This document shows positions 17,926-27,060 of a DNA stretch of 64,000 nt, piece after piece. Source of the stretch: Gp6-AA40 sp963741135 (GTDB taxonomy: Bacteria > Acidobacteriota > Vicinamibacteria > Vicinamibacterales > UBA2999); NCBI GenBank assembly GCA_963741135.1, contig CAVUHC010000008.1:992001-1056000 (forward strand), given 5' to 3'. Under the pieces are notes generated by a model. The model saw only the letters and a program-made list of their open reading frames with translations, searched no databases and was not told the origin of the DNA. The first letter of the stretch is position 1. Each line of letters begins with the position of its first letter. The position numbers and the translations under genes were made by a program.

Positions 17926-18861
17926 GTGTCCGTCCGCCGCTCGGTTATCTACTCCGGCCTCACGTTCTCCCTCGCCGCCCTCGCGTTCAGCTTCGGCAGC
18001 TGGACGGCACAACGCTCGATGGCGCAGCAGTTGGCCAGCAATGACGCGCGCGTCTCCGCCTTGCGCGACGACATGGCGAGCGCGATCCTTCAGATCCGCC
18101 AGACGGAGATGGCGGCGATCCCGTCTGGGACCAACGGCCGCCAGCCAGAGGTCGTGGCTGCGGGAAGCGCCTCGCAGCCCGCTCTCGTCGAGGAGATCAA
18201 GCGGCAGCTGCAGAGCGAGATGGGCCTGTTGCCGGTGCAGCTCCTGCGAGATCGCAAAGAGAGCTTCGTGGAGCTGAACGCGTATGACGTTTCAGGGAAA
18301 TCGAGTTACGGAACGGCGGGCTACCTTGGGATGGGCTACTTCGTGACCGTGAAGCATGCGGTGGTGGCGCTCGACGATACGGACGGGCGCGAGGGACGGA
18401 AGATCACGAGCATCAAGGTCCGTGTCCATGGCCGGGACCTGCAGGCGCGGCTCGTCGACGCAGGTGATGCGGACATCGAGGTGCACCCTGGCGACTGGGC
18501 GATCATCCGGGTCAGTGAGAAAGTGGACCTGCCGCCGCTGCACGTGAACACGAAATTCAACTACGACTTCGCCGATCCGATCTTTCGCCTTGGCAACGAT
18601 TACTCCAAGGGCATCATCCTCAGCACCGGCTACGTGGGGCAGCGCACGTCGAACGGCCTCGTGACGTGCCTGACCGATGGTCATCCCGGCGTGTCGGGCG
18701 GTGGCGTGCTGGATCAGGCCGGAGATCTGGTCGGCATTCCGATCGGGCGGATGCAGGGCGACTATCGTTTCTCATTCATCCTGCCCGTGCGCGGCGAGAT
18801 GTTCAAGAAGGTCCCGGAGCTCGCGGCGCTGGAATCACGCGTCGCAGGGACCCGCGAGTAG
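17926..18861 (+). CDS. Membrane-anchored trypsin-like serine protease
   Basis: 311 residues from GTG 17926, chosen because GGAG lies six bases upstream and the protein then opens with a signal-anchor (VIYSGLTFSLAALAFSFGSW). A coiled-coil-like linker follows (about 25-95), then a chymotrypsin-fold domain. A plausible triad is His144 in FVTVKHAV, Asp190 in HPGDWAIIRV and Ser257 in HPGVSGGGVL. No PDZ domain follows, unlike DegP. It probably acts on periplasmic or envelope proteins; the substrate is unknown. Transcription likely starts at the promoter at 17684. Confidence 0.8.
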   Translation: MSVRRSVIYSGLTFSLAALAFSFGSWTAQRSMAQQLASNDARVSALRDDMASAILQIRQTEMAAIPSGTNGRQPEVVAAGSASQPALVEEIKRQLQSEMGLLPVQLLRDRKESFVELNAYDVSGKSSYGTAGYLGMGYFVTVKHAVVALDDTDGREGRKITSIKVRVHGRDLQARLVDAGDADIEVHPGDWAIIRVSEKVDLPPLHVNTKFNYDFADPIFRLGNDYSKGIILSTGYVGQRTSNGLVTCLTDGHPGVSGGGVLDQAGDLVGIPIGRMQGDYRFSFILPVRGEMFKKVPELAALESRVAGTRE

Positions 18862-18946
18862 AAAATCCCAAATCCCAAATCCCAAATCCCAAGCCCCAAG
18901 ATTTGTATTTGGGTTTTGGGATTTGGGTTTTGGGTTTTGGGATTTA
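18861..18946. repeat. Long AAATCCC / GGGATTT inverted repeat between convergent genes
   Basis: Left arm 18863-18900 reiterates AAATCCC, right arm 18909-18946 reiterates TTTGGG/TTTTGGG, with a short AT-rich loop (ATTTGTAT). It fills the space between the protease stop and the rarA stop, which arrive from opposite sides. It could act as a bidirectional terminator. Confidence 0.85.
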
Positions 18947-20330
18947 GCTCTTGTTCCTCCGCTCCGTCTTCAGCTTCTCCCACCCATCCAGTCGTCGCTT
19001 GATCTCCTTCTCGAATCCCCGGTCAGTCGGACGGTAGTACTTCCTTCCGCGAGCGAAGGCGGCAGGCAGTCCATCGCCGCGATGGCGTCGGGCTCGTCGT
19101 GCGCGTACTGGTAGTCCTTCCCGTACTCGAGCTCCTTCATCAACTTCGTCGGCGCATTGCGCAGGTGCAGCGGCACGGGCTCCGCGGCTTCGCGATGGGC
19201 ATCGGCGGAGGCGGCGCTGTAGGCCGCGTAGACGGCGTTGCTCTTCGGCGCGGTCGCCAGGTAGATCGCCGCCTGCGCAAGCGCGTTGTTCCCCTCGGGC
19301 ATGCCGATGAAGTGCGCGGCATCCTTCGCCGCAATCGCGACGACCAGCGCCTGCGGGTCCGCGTTGCCGATGTCTTCCGAAGCGAACCGGACCATCCGGC
19401 GTGCGATGTACAGCGGATCTTCGCCGGCTTCGAGCATCCGCGCGATCCAGTAGACGGCGGCGTCGGGATCGCTGTTGCGCATCGACTTGTGCAGCGCGGA
19501 GATCAGGTTGTAGTGCTCCTCACCCGTCTTGTCGTAGAGGAGCGCGCGCCGCTGAATCGAGTGTTCCAGCTGCGGCAGATCGAGCTGGCGGACGCACGTC
19601 TCCGGGTTCATCGGCGCCGAGGTCGCCGCGAACTCGAGCAGGTTCAGCGCAGTCCTGGCGTCGCCGTTCGCGAATCTCGCGATCGCCGCCACGGCATCGT
19701 CACTGACCCGGATCTCCATCGATCCCAGGCCACGCTCGGAGTCGGCGAGCGCACGCCGAAGGATCTGCTCGATGCCGGGCGCATCCAGCGGCTGCAGGAC
19801 GAACACCTTCGAGCGCGAGAGCAGCGCCGCGTTGACCTCGAACGACGGATTCTCGGTCGTCGCGCCAATGAGGACGATGTCGCCAGATTCGACGCGCGGG
19901 AGGAAGGCATCCTGCTGCGCCTTGTTGAAGCGGTGGATCTCGTCCACGAAGACGATCGTCCGCCGGCCGCTCGAGCGGCGGCGCATCTGGGCGGCGGCCA
20001 TCACCTCTTTGATTTCCTTGATGCCGGCGAGAACGGCGCTGAAGGGGACGAAGTGCGCCTGCGTCATCTCCGCGATGATCCGCGCGAGCGTCGTCTTGCC
20101 GGTGCCCGGCGGTCCCCAGAGGATGATCGACTGCAGCAGATCGCGCTCGATGGCTTCGCGCAGCGGTTTGCCGGGCGCGAGGATCTCGTCCTGGCCGACC
20201 ACCTCGTCGAGCGTGCGCGGACGAATCCGTTCGGCGAGCGGTGTGCCGGCGGCAGGCGAGCGCGGGTCTGAAGACCCGCCCCTACCCTGTCCGCGATCGC
20301 ATCGTCGTCGAAGAGAGAACCGTTGCTCAT
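18944..20330 (-). CDS. rarA: Replication-associated recombination protein A (RarA/MgsA), two frame breaks
   Basis: AAA+ clamp-loader-like ATPase acting at stalled forks. The core carries RTLDEVVGQDEILAPGKPL, Walker A GPPGTGKTT, DEIHRF and sensor ATTENPSFEVN, then the C-terminal tetramerisation region with YQYAHDEPDAIAAMDCLP. Reading MSNGSLFDDDAI from ATG 20330, a slip is needed near 20262-20280, inside a repeat hairpin. A second near 19045-19055 restores the usual C terminus (RKYYRPTDRGFEKEIKRRL) ending at 18944. The start overlaps the stop of the upstream methyltransferase gene (ATGA). Confidence 0.88.
20262..20279. repeat. GCGGGTCT/AGACCCGC hairpin in rarA N terminus
   Basis: 8-bp perfect stem with a GA loop followed by CGCCCCTAC, matching the hairpin-plus-CGCCCTAC layout of the units before ppdK. 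It coincides with one of the rarA frame breaks. Confidence 0.7.
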
Positions 20331-21131
20331 GGTCGCGCCCGGCGCGCCGCGTAGACGAGGATCGCGCCCGCTGCGGCGACGTTCAGCGACTCGACCGGCG
20401 GCGCCATCGGCACGCTCACGCGCTCGATCACATTCTGCTACGACCCGCGGACCGAGACCCTGGCCCTTCGCCGCCGAGCAGGAGCGCGATGCGTCCCGAC
20501 CAGTCGACGGCATCGGGATCGTCTCCCTCGCGCGGGACCGCGGCAATCGCGTTCGCGCCCGCCTTGCGGATCTCCGTCATCGTCTGTTCAACGGACTGAC
20601 TGCGCGCGACCGGAATCCGCAGCACGCTGCCCATGCTGCCGCGGACGGCCTTCCATGAAAATGGGTTGGCCGATTCGCCAGCAGACGATGACGCCGGTGA
20701 CGCCGCCTGCTTCGGCAACACGGATCAGCGATCCGAGGTTACCCGGATCCTGCACGTCGGCCACGACGAGCGCGAAGAGGCGCGCCTGCTCGCAGAATGG
20801 CCGCGGCGGTCGTCGGATCGATGATGCGCGATCGCGACGATGCCGCTGGGAGTGCGGACGGGGCTCATGGCGCTGAAGACCTGGTCGTCGACGGCGACCA
20901 CTTCGACGCCGTCGCGTTCCAGCTGCGTGCGCGAGCGCACTCTCTTCGGTGGCTGCAGCCAGATGCGATGCGGCCACCGCTACGCTCTCGAAGCGGAGGC
21001 GATGCTGCCCGCGCTTCGCGGACCAGATGCACGCCATCGAGAAGCAGCCGCACGCCGCCCGGATCAGGTTGGTCGGCGAGGTCGCGATACGCGCGCACGA
21101 TCACGTTCTGGCGGCTGGAGATCGTTTTCAC
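20327..21131 (-). CDS. SpoU/TrmH-type RNA 2'-O-methyltransferase, multiply frameshifted
   Basis: SAM-dependent ribose methyltransferase of the SPOUT class, probably acting on 23S rRNA or tRNA. The pieces lie in order on the minus strand in different frames. The N-terminal substrate-binding part runs from GTG 21131 (KTISSRQNVIVRAYRDL). Motif 1 is VADVQDPGNLGSLIRVAEAGG (about 20770-20690), motif 2 is IALLLGGEGPG near 20470, and motif 3 is VSVPMAPPVESLNVAAA near 20400. At least four frame shifts in 800 bases are needed, far more than in neighbouring genes. Either the assembly is poor here or the gene is decayed. The stop overlaps the rarA ATG. Confidence 0.75.
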
Positions 21132-21228
21132 GTGAGACAGGCCACGGAGGCACGGAGTCGTGACTTCGGTCTCCGTGGCCCGTGACCGCAATTCGAGCAT
21201 AACAGACTGTGCTAAAGTCGATTTCACC

Positions 21229-21700
21229 GTGAAGGATCGGATTCTCAAGCGATTCAACGACGAAATCGCCGCGCTCGAGCGCGAGCTGAAGGTCGACCTG
21301 CCGAGGGAGATCCAGCGCGCGCGCGAGTACGGCGATCTGCGCGAGAACGCCGAGTACAAGGCCGCCAAGGAACGGCAGGGGATCGTCAACGCGCGCATCG
21401 CGATGCTGAAGAAGCGGGTGGGCGAGATCTCGCTCATGAACATGGATCGCATTCCGCACGACAAGGCGGGGTTCGGATCGACGGTGCATCTCCGCGCGCA
21501 GAGCGGCGAGACGATCATCTACCAGCTCGTCATGCCGGAAGACGCGGACGCGGAGAAGGGGATGATTTCCACCTCCTCGCCGATCGGCCGCGCCATTCTC
21601 AACAAGGAAGAAGGCGACGCCATCAAGGTCGACGACGCCGAACGGCAACCGCCAGTTCGAGCTCATCAAGCTGATCACGATCCACGACACGGAAACATAA
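21229..21700 (+). CDS. greA: Transcription elongation factor GreA/GreB family, C-terminal frame break
   Basis: Rescues backtracked RNA polymerase by stimulating transcript cleavage. From GTG 21229 the N-terminal coiled coil contains the catalytic-tip region AREYGDLRENAEYKAAKERQ. The C-terminal FKBP-like domain includes MISTSSPIGRAILNKEEGDAI. A one-base shift near 21633 is required to continue as TPNGNRQFELIKLITIHDTET up to TAA 21700. Without it the frame runs far into the next gene. Restored length is about 157 residues, as usual. Confidence 0.87.
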
Positions 21701-23005
21701 GTGCAGTACTCGCCCGCGCGCCGCACCGCCCTCGTGCTCTGCGGCACGGGCGCGCACGGCGCGTATCACGCGGGTGTCCTGCGCGCGCTGCAGGAAGCAG
21801 GCGTCAAGATCGACGTCGTGGCGGGACAGGGCGTCGGCGCCGGCGCGGCGATGCTCGCGGCCATCGACGGCGCGGCGCGCCTCTGGGAGCCGGGCGGCAT
21901 CTGGCGGTCTCCGCAACGGAAATCCTTCTACGGCTGGACACGGAAGGCTCGAGCCGCGGCCTGGCTCGCGCTTCTCCTTCTCATCGTCCTCGTGGCGCCG
22001 CTGTGCCTGCTTCTCGCGGGAATCGCCGATCGGTCGCCGCGTTTCGCGATGACCGTGCTGGGAGCGATTGTGGCCGTCCTGTTTGCGGGGATCCTCGGTT
22101 CGCGTTGGCGTCCGTTTGCGGGAAAACGGCGTGCCGAGGGCGGCTGGTGGTGGGAATCGATCGGCGCTCCGCTCGATGCGGAGCCTGCGCGCCGGGCGTT
22201 CTCGCACACGATCTGGCAGCTGATACGCGGCGCGTCGCGCGAGGCGCGTCCGCCGGAAGGCGCTGCCGGCCGCCGGTACGCCGAAGTCCTCGCGGAGAAC
22301 CTCGGACAACCGGGGTTTCGCGAGCTGATGATCGTCGCGACCGATCTCGACTCGCGCAGCGACGTGATCGCGGCAATGCTCCGCGAACCGTATCGCCACG
22401 ATTTCATCGCGCCCAGACCCGGTCGCGAGCGCCGCGCCGAGGTGCTCGATCTCGCCGGTCTCGGGCGCGACTTCGCGCTCGACATCATGGCCGGCGCGAT
22501 GACGCCGCCGGTCGCGTGCGAGCCGCAGCTCCTGAGGTTTGCCGCCGACGGATACTGGCGCGGCGAGGCACACCGACTGTGCGATCGTCCCGGATCGATC
22601 GCGCGTCTGCTCGAGGAGCTGGCGGCCGCGGGCGTGTCCCAGGCGATCGTCGCCACCGCAGTCGCGGCAGTCGGCACGCCGCATCGGTTGCGCACGCCGC
22701 AACTCAATCTCCGCGGCCGTCTCGGCGAGTTCGTCACCGCAGCGGAGTCGGCCTCATTGCAAGACGCCCTCGTGCTCGCTCGCCTCCGGTTCGATTCGTT
22801 TTACGTGATTTGTCCGTCACACAATCCCGTTGGTCCGTTCGACTTCAACGGCGCGTATGATGAGGCGTCGGACCGGCGTCACTCGACCGACGAGCTGATG
22901 GAGGGCGCGTACGAAGACGCGTACCACCAGTTCATCGAGCCAGTCGTGGGCGCCAGCGGTGAGCATCTCGTGGGCCGTGTCAACGGCCCGGTAACTTCTT
23001 CCTAA
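21701..23005 (+). CDS. Patatin-like protein lacking the nucleophilic serine
   Basis: 434 residues from GTG 21701, directly after the greA stop. The patatin-type oxyanion loop is present (CGTGAHGAYHAGVLRAL, residues 14-30) and the usual Asp motif appears as FAADGYWRG. At the nucleophile elbow, where patatins have G-x-S-x-G, this protein has GQGVG (42-46), so Ser is replaced by Gly44. Two hydrophobic segments are inserted at about 86-130, suggesting membrane association. It may be a non-catalytic relative, or the family assignment may hold only structurally. Confidence 0.65.
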   Translation: MQYSPARRTALVLCGTGAHGAYHAGVLRALQEAGVKIDVVAGQGVGAGAAMLAAIDGAARLWEPGGIWRSPQRKSFYGWTRKARAAAWLALLLLIVLVAPLCLLLAGIADRSPRFAMTVLGAIVAVLFAGILGSRWRPFAGKRRAEGGWWWESIGAPLDAEPARRAFSHTIWQLIRGASREARPPEGAAGRRYAEVLAENLGQPGFRELMIVATDLDSRSDVIAAMLREPYRHDFIAPRPGRERRAEVLDLAGLGRDFALDIMAGAMTPPVACEPQLLRFAADGYWRGEAHRLCDRPGSIARLLEELAAAGVSQAIVATAVAAVGTPHRLRTPQLNLRGRLGEFVTAAESASLQDALVLARLRFDSFYVICPSHNPVGPFDFNGAYDEASDRRHSTDELMEGAYEDAYHQFIEPVVGASGEHLVGRVNGPVTSS

Positions 23006-23062
23006 CGGCAGTCCGCTCAGTTACGCGGCAAGCGGGCGCGGGCGCGTCCGCAGGACAGGCGC

Positions 23063-24229
23063 ATGGACAAGGGATCCTCAACGACGCTGATCCACAGCGG
23101 TGAAGGGCAGTTCAGTCACGTCGAATCGCTGACCACGCCCATTTTCGAGACGACCACGTTCGTTTTCGAGAGCGCGGACGCCGTCCGCAGGTACAACGAA
23201 GGCGGGTCCGGTCACTTTCTCTACTCCCGCTACGAGAATCCGACGGTCATGTCGGCCGAGGCGAAGATCGCGGCGGCCGACGGTGCGGAGCGCGCGCTGC
23301 TGTTCGGCTCCGGAATGGCCGCCTCGTCTACGCTGTTGATGGCGCTGCTCGAAGCGGGCGACGAGGTCGTCTGCAGCGCGGCGGTGTACGGAGGGACCTT
23401 CCATCTGCTCACGGATGTCCTCTCACGATTCGGGATCGTGACGCGATTGGTGACCGTCGACGACCTGGCGTGCCCAGACAGGCTGATGACGGATCGCACA
23501 CGGCTCCTGTGGTTCGAGTCGCCGAACAACCCGCACCTGCGGTGCGTGGACGTGCGCGGGGTGGCGGCCGCATGTCGGGCGCGCGGCGTGACAAGCGTGA
23601 TTGACAACACCTTCGCGAGCCCCATCAACCAGCGCCCCCTCGAAATGGGCGTCGACCTCTCGATGCAGAGCGCGTCAAAGTACCTGAACGGTCATAGCGA
23701 CGTGACGGCTGGCGTGGTATCGGGACGGAGCCAGCTGGTCGAGCGCGTCGAACTCGCGCGTCGGAAGCTCGGGGGAATCCTCGATCCGCAAGCCGCGTAC
23801 GCGCTCGGCCGTGCGCTCAAGACGCTGCCGCTGCGGATGGCGCGTCACAACTCGAATGGGATGGCCGTCGCAACCGCGCTCGAGGGACACCTGCGCGTGA
23901 CGCGCGTCTACTACCCGGGGCTGGCGTCACACCCGGACCATGCGATCGCGAAGGCGCAGATGACCGGCTTCGGGGGGATGATCTGTCTCGACGTCGAGGG
24001 AGGGGAGGCGGGCGCGTGCCGAACCTTCGATCGTCTCAAGATTATCAAGCGCGCCGTCAGCCTTGGCGGCGCCGAGAGCGTTTGTAGTCTGCCGTTTCTG
24101 ACGTCGCAGTGGGGACACAGTGACGAGCAATTGGCTGCTGCCGGCATCACGAAAGGCATGATGCGGGTCTCGATCGGGCTTGAAGATCCGGAGGACCTGA
24201 TCGCCGATCTGAAGCAGGCCCTGGACTAG
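23063..24229 (+). CDS. Cys/Met-metabolism PLP-dependent enzyme (cystathionine gamma-synthase / gamma-lyase family)
   Basis: Fold-type I transsulfuration enzyme of 388 residues. The PLP lysine is Lys206 in SASKYLNGHSD; YSRYENPT (54-61), FGSGMAA (81-87) and DNTFASP (181-187) complete the active site. Members catalyse gamma-replacement (MetB, MetZ) or elimination (cystathionine or methionine gamma-lyase), and the sequence alone does not separate these. It stands as a single gene with no methionine genes beside it, which gives no help. The ATG is at 23063 after a GC-rich 57-base gap. Confidence 0.88.
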   Translation: MDKGSSTTLIHSGEGQFSHVESLTTPIFETTTFVFESADAVRRYNEGGSGHFLYSRYENPTVMSAEAKIAAADGAERALLFGSGMAASSTLLMALLEAGDEVVCSAAVYGGTFHLLTDVLSRFGIVTRLVTVDDLACPDRLMTDRTRLLWFESPNNPHLRCVDVRGVAAACRARGVTSVIDNTFASPINQRPLEMGVDLSMQSASKYLNGHSDVTAGVVSGRSQLVERVELARRKLGGILDPQAAYALGRALKTLPLRMARHNSNGMAVATALEGHLRVTRVYYPGLASHPDHAIAKAQMTGFGGMICLDVEGGEAGACRTFDRLKIIKRAVSLGGAESVCSLPFLTSQWGHSDEQLAAAGITKGMMRVSIGLEDPEDLIADLKQALD

Positions 24230-24280
24230 ACTAGTAAGTCGAGGAGGAAGAGTACAATCCGCGCCGTGAAGGAGTCGCCA

Positions 24281-25603
24281 ATGCGGATGATGAGGAACGC
24301 CATCGCCATCGCGGCGCTCGTCCTGTCGGTCACCGCCGCAGCATTCGGACAGACCAAGAGCGCCGACCATTGGGTCGCGACGTGGGCAACCGCTGTCGTG
24401 GCTCGACCGTCCATTGTCACGCCGGTTGCGGCACCCGCTGGTCCTGCCGCGCAGGGAATTCCAGCCGCCGGTGGCGTTGGTGTCCAGCCCGCGCCGCCAC
24501 CGCTGCCGCCCGTCACGCCAAATAACCAGACGCTGCGTCAGATCGTGAGAAGCACGATTGCGGGGAGCCGAGCCCGGGTCGTGTTCGCGAATACCTTCGG
24601 CACGGCGCCCATCAGCATCGGTGCCGCATCAATCGCGCTGCGCGACAAAGACTCCGCGATCCTCCCGTCGTCGGTTCGCAAGCTGACCGTCAATGGCAGC
24701 GGAGGTTTCAAAGTTCCGGCCGGTGCGATCATCGTGAGCGACACTGTCCAGTTGAGCGTTCCCGCGCGTATCGATCTCGCAATCGATGTCTTCGTGTCGG
24801 AGGACCTCGGAACCGGAGGATCCCCGATTACCATGCACAACGGCGCGAATCAGACGAACTACGTTTCGCCGTCGGGTGATCACACGGGCGAAGCGACCTT
24901 GCAGAACGGCACAATCACACGTTCGTGGTTCCTCATCTCGCGTGTCGAGGTGGCGGCTGTTCCGGAGGCGGGGGCGCTTACGGCATTCGGTGACTCCATC
25001 ACAGACGGCACGCGGTCCACGGTCGATACGAACAACCGGTGGCCGGATCACTTGGCGAGGCGGCTGGCCGCGCAGGGGAACCGAGAAATCGCTGTGCTGA
25101 ACGTTGGTATCGCAGGCAACCGTCTGCTCAGCGAAGGCAATCCTGCCGCCGGCATCAACGCGCTCGCGCGGTTCGAGCGGGATGTGCTCGCCCAACCCGG
25201 CGTGACCCATGTGATCGTGATGGAAGGTATCAACGACATCGGCGTGGCGGGACGCAGCCAGAGTCCCAGTGCCGATGATCTCATCGCTGCGCACCGGCAG
25301 ATGATCGAGCGTGCCCACGCTCGCAGCCTCAAGATCTACGGAGCGACGCTCACACCGTTTGAAGGCGCAGCCTACTTCACGCAAGAGGGGGAGGCGAAGC
25401 GACAGGCAGTGAACAGATGGATCCGGACGAGCGGGATGTACGATGGCGTGATCGACTTCGACATGGTCACGCGCGACCCAGCCGCCCCGACGAAACTGCT
25501 CCCGATGTTTGATTCAGGCGATCATCTGCATCCAGGAGACGTGGGCTACACGGCGATGGGAGAGGCGATAGACTTGTCGCTTTTCAAGCGGCCCGGCACG
25601 TAG
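24281..25603 (+). CDS. Secreted GDSL/SGNH-family hydrolase
   Basis: Exported esterase-type enzyme. ATG 24281 is preferred over GTG 24266 because AAGGAG lies six bases upstream; it is followed by a signal peptide (MRMMRNAIAIAALVLSVTAAAFG). After an N-terminal beta-rich domain (about 40-215), the SGNH core shows block I AFGDSITDG (Ser about 239), block II GIAGNRLL, block III MEGINDIG and block V DHLHPGDVGY with the Asp-His pair. Such two-domain proteins act on acetylated carbohydrates or lipids; the substrate is not predictable. Confidence 0.88.
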   Translation: MRMMRNAIAIAALVLSVTAAAFGQTKSADHWVATWATAVVARPSIVTPVAAPAGPAAQGIPAAGGVGVQPAPPPLPPVTPNNQTLRQIVRSTIAGSRARVVFANTFGTAPISIGAASIALRDKDSAILPSSVRKLTVNGSGGFKVPAGAIIVSDTVQLSVPARIDLAIDVFVSEDLGTGGSPITMHNGANQTNYVSPSGDHTGEATLQNGTITRSWFLISRVEVAAVPEAGALTAFGDSITDGTRSTVDTNNRWPDHLARRLAAQGNREIAVLNVGIAGNRLLSEGNPAAGINALARFERDVLAQPGVTHVIVMEGINDIGVAGRSQSPSADDLIAAHRQMIERAHARSLKIYGATLTPFEGAAYFTQEGEAKRQAVNRWIRTSGMYDGVIDFDMVTRDPAAPTKLLPMFDSGDHLHPGDVGYTAMGEAIDLSLFKRPGT

Positions 25604-25624
25604 GGCCACCCGAATCGTTCTCCG

Positions 25625-27052
25625 TCAGGCCTTGACGAGCTTCTTCTCGGGCGACTGGTGTTCGTGCAGGAACTCGAGTGCGAGGCTGAGCACCTTGTCC
25701 GTGAATTGATCCGCCTGCAGGTTGCCGAACTTGTCGCGGAACGCGCGCAGCGGCACCACCGCTTTCGCCATCGCGCGATGTCCGCCGGCGCTTCCGATGT
25801 CCGCGAAGTACTTCCGCACGAACTCGCCGGCATTGCGTGAGTACCCGAGGTTTCGTACCGACATCACCAGCGCGTCGTTGACGATGCCCGAGACGATGGT
25901 CCACTTGACGTCCTCGAGCTGCAGGTAGAAGTCCGCGACGTAGGGGATGAAGTCCTCCCGCGGGGACGCGCCGATGAACGAACAGAACACCTGCTCGACC
26001 ATCCGGCCGCTCTGCTTCGCCTTGAGCACGTACTCAAGCCGGTCCATCGTGATTTCCGCCCCCTCCATCTTGCGGATCATCGCGGCGTCCGCCAGAGGAT
26101 AGAGGTACGAGAAGGCCTCGAGGTCAACGCGGTTGGCCTGGCGATTGAAAAACAGCGTGTCAGACTTGATCGCGTACAGCATCGCCGTCGCGGTACGTTC
26201 CGAGATATTGGCATCGACGGCGCGCAGGTGCTCTGTGAGAATCGTAGACGTCGATCCGTAGTTCGCCCTGATGTCCTTGAACACCGCGCTGTAGCCGGGC
26301 TGCTCGGGGTGGTGGTCGATGACCAGGTCGACGCGATGAAAGGCGTCGCCGAAATAATGAGGCTGCACGTCCACCATGGCGATGCGGTCGAACCTGGGGA
26401 GCTGCTCGGGCGTGATGATCTCCACGTGGATGTCGAGCAGGTTGGCCATGCGCAGGTTTTCGGGCCGGGTGGCCCCCTGCAGCGCCGCAATCACCCCGGT
26501 CTGCTTGGTCCGGCGCAGCACGTTGCGCAGCGCCAGACCGCTCGCCATCGCATCGGGATCGGGGTCATTGTGCAGGAGAATCAGGACACGGTCCGCATCG
26601 CTGAAGAACCGTTGATACTGCTGGACCTTGAGACGGGTCAACGATCGGCTGAACTCGATGAGGAGGGGCGCGCCGAACAGCTCGGAGATCGCGAGGTAGT
26701 TCACCTCGGGAAAGATCGTGCGAAGCTCCTCTTCGCGCTTGCGCGGCTCTTCGGCGCCAACGCCCAGCACGTACACCAGCGTGGCGCCCGCGTCGCGGAT
26801 GGCTTCGAGGATCTTCCGGAGTCCGCGCTTGCCCGTGTCCTCGACGATGACGCACGTGGCGGGGGTGATATCGGCCTTGAGATACGTATCGGTGCGCCGC
26901 GGATCGGCGGAGATGACGTTCAACCCCGCGTCGTGCAGCCGGCGGGCAACCGGTTTGCTCTCAACGAGAAATTCGACTTCGAAGCCGGGCATCAGGCTTT
27001 CGTCGAGCATCCTGATAATCAGCTCGGTCTGGCAGACGGCGAGACACCTCAT
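25625..27052 (-). CDS. DHH/DHHA1 phosphoesterase with N-terminal TrkA-N-like domain
   Basis: 475 residues. An N-terminal Rossmann-type segment (about 1-125, CLAVCQTELIIRMLDES, VIVEDTGKRG) resembles NAD-binding TrkA-N/RCK domains. The DHH phosphoesterase core follows, with HNDPDPDAMASG and the name-giving IDHHPEQPG. The C-terminal DHHA1 substrate-binding domain has GSAGGHRAMA. Relatives hydrolyse nanoRNA, c-di-AMP or pApA; the RCK-like front end could sense a nucleotide, but this is inference. It is divergent from the barrel protein at 27061, with only eight bases between start codons. Confidence 0.87.
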   Translation of the reverse strand: MRCLAVCQTELIIRMLDESLMPGFEVEFLVESKPVARRLHDAGLNVISADPRRTDTYLKADITPATCVIVEDTGKRGLRKILEAIRDAGATLVYVLGVGAEEPRKREEELRTIFPEVNYLAISELFGAPLLIEFSRSLTRLKVQQYQRFFSDADRVLILLHNDPDPDAMASGLALRNVLRRTKQTGVIAALQGATRPENLRMANLLDIHVEIITPEQLPRFDRIAMVDVQPHYFGDAFHRVDLVIDHHPEQPGYSAVFKDIRANYGSTSTILTEHLRAVDANISERTATAMLYAIKSDTLFFNRQANRVDLEAFSYLYPLADAAMIRKMEGAEITMDRLEYVLKAKQSGRMVEQVFCSFIGASPREDFIPYVADFYLQLEDVKWTIVSGIVNDALVMSVRNLGYSRNAGEFVRKYFADIGSAGGHRAMAKAVVPLRAFRDKFGNLQADQFTDKVLSLALEFLHEHQSPEKKLVKA

Positions 27053-27060
27053 TCGATCCG

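Noticed and set aside
19099..20599. Plus-strand frames opposite rarA
   Set aside because: Composition is the reverse-strand shadow of the AAA+ gene with no motif of its own.
21229..22860. Single 540-codon protein continuing from GreA
   Set aside because: After about 21635 the frame is Arg-rich shadow of the patatin-like gene; GreA similarity continues in a different frame to the stop at 21700.
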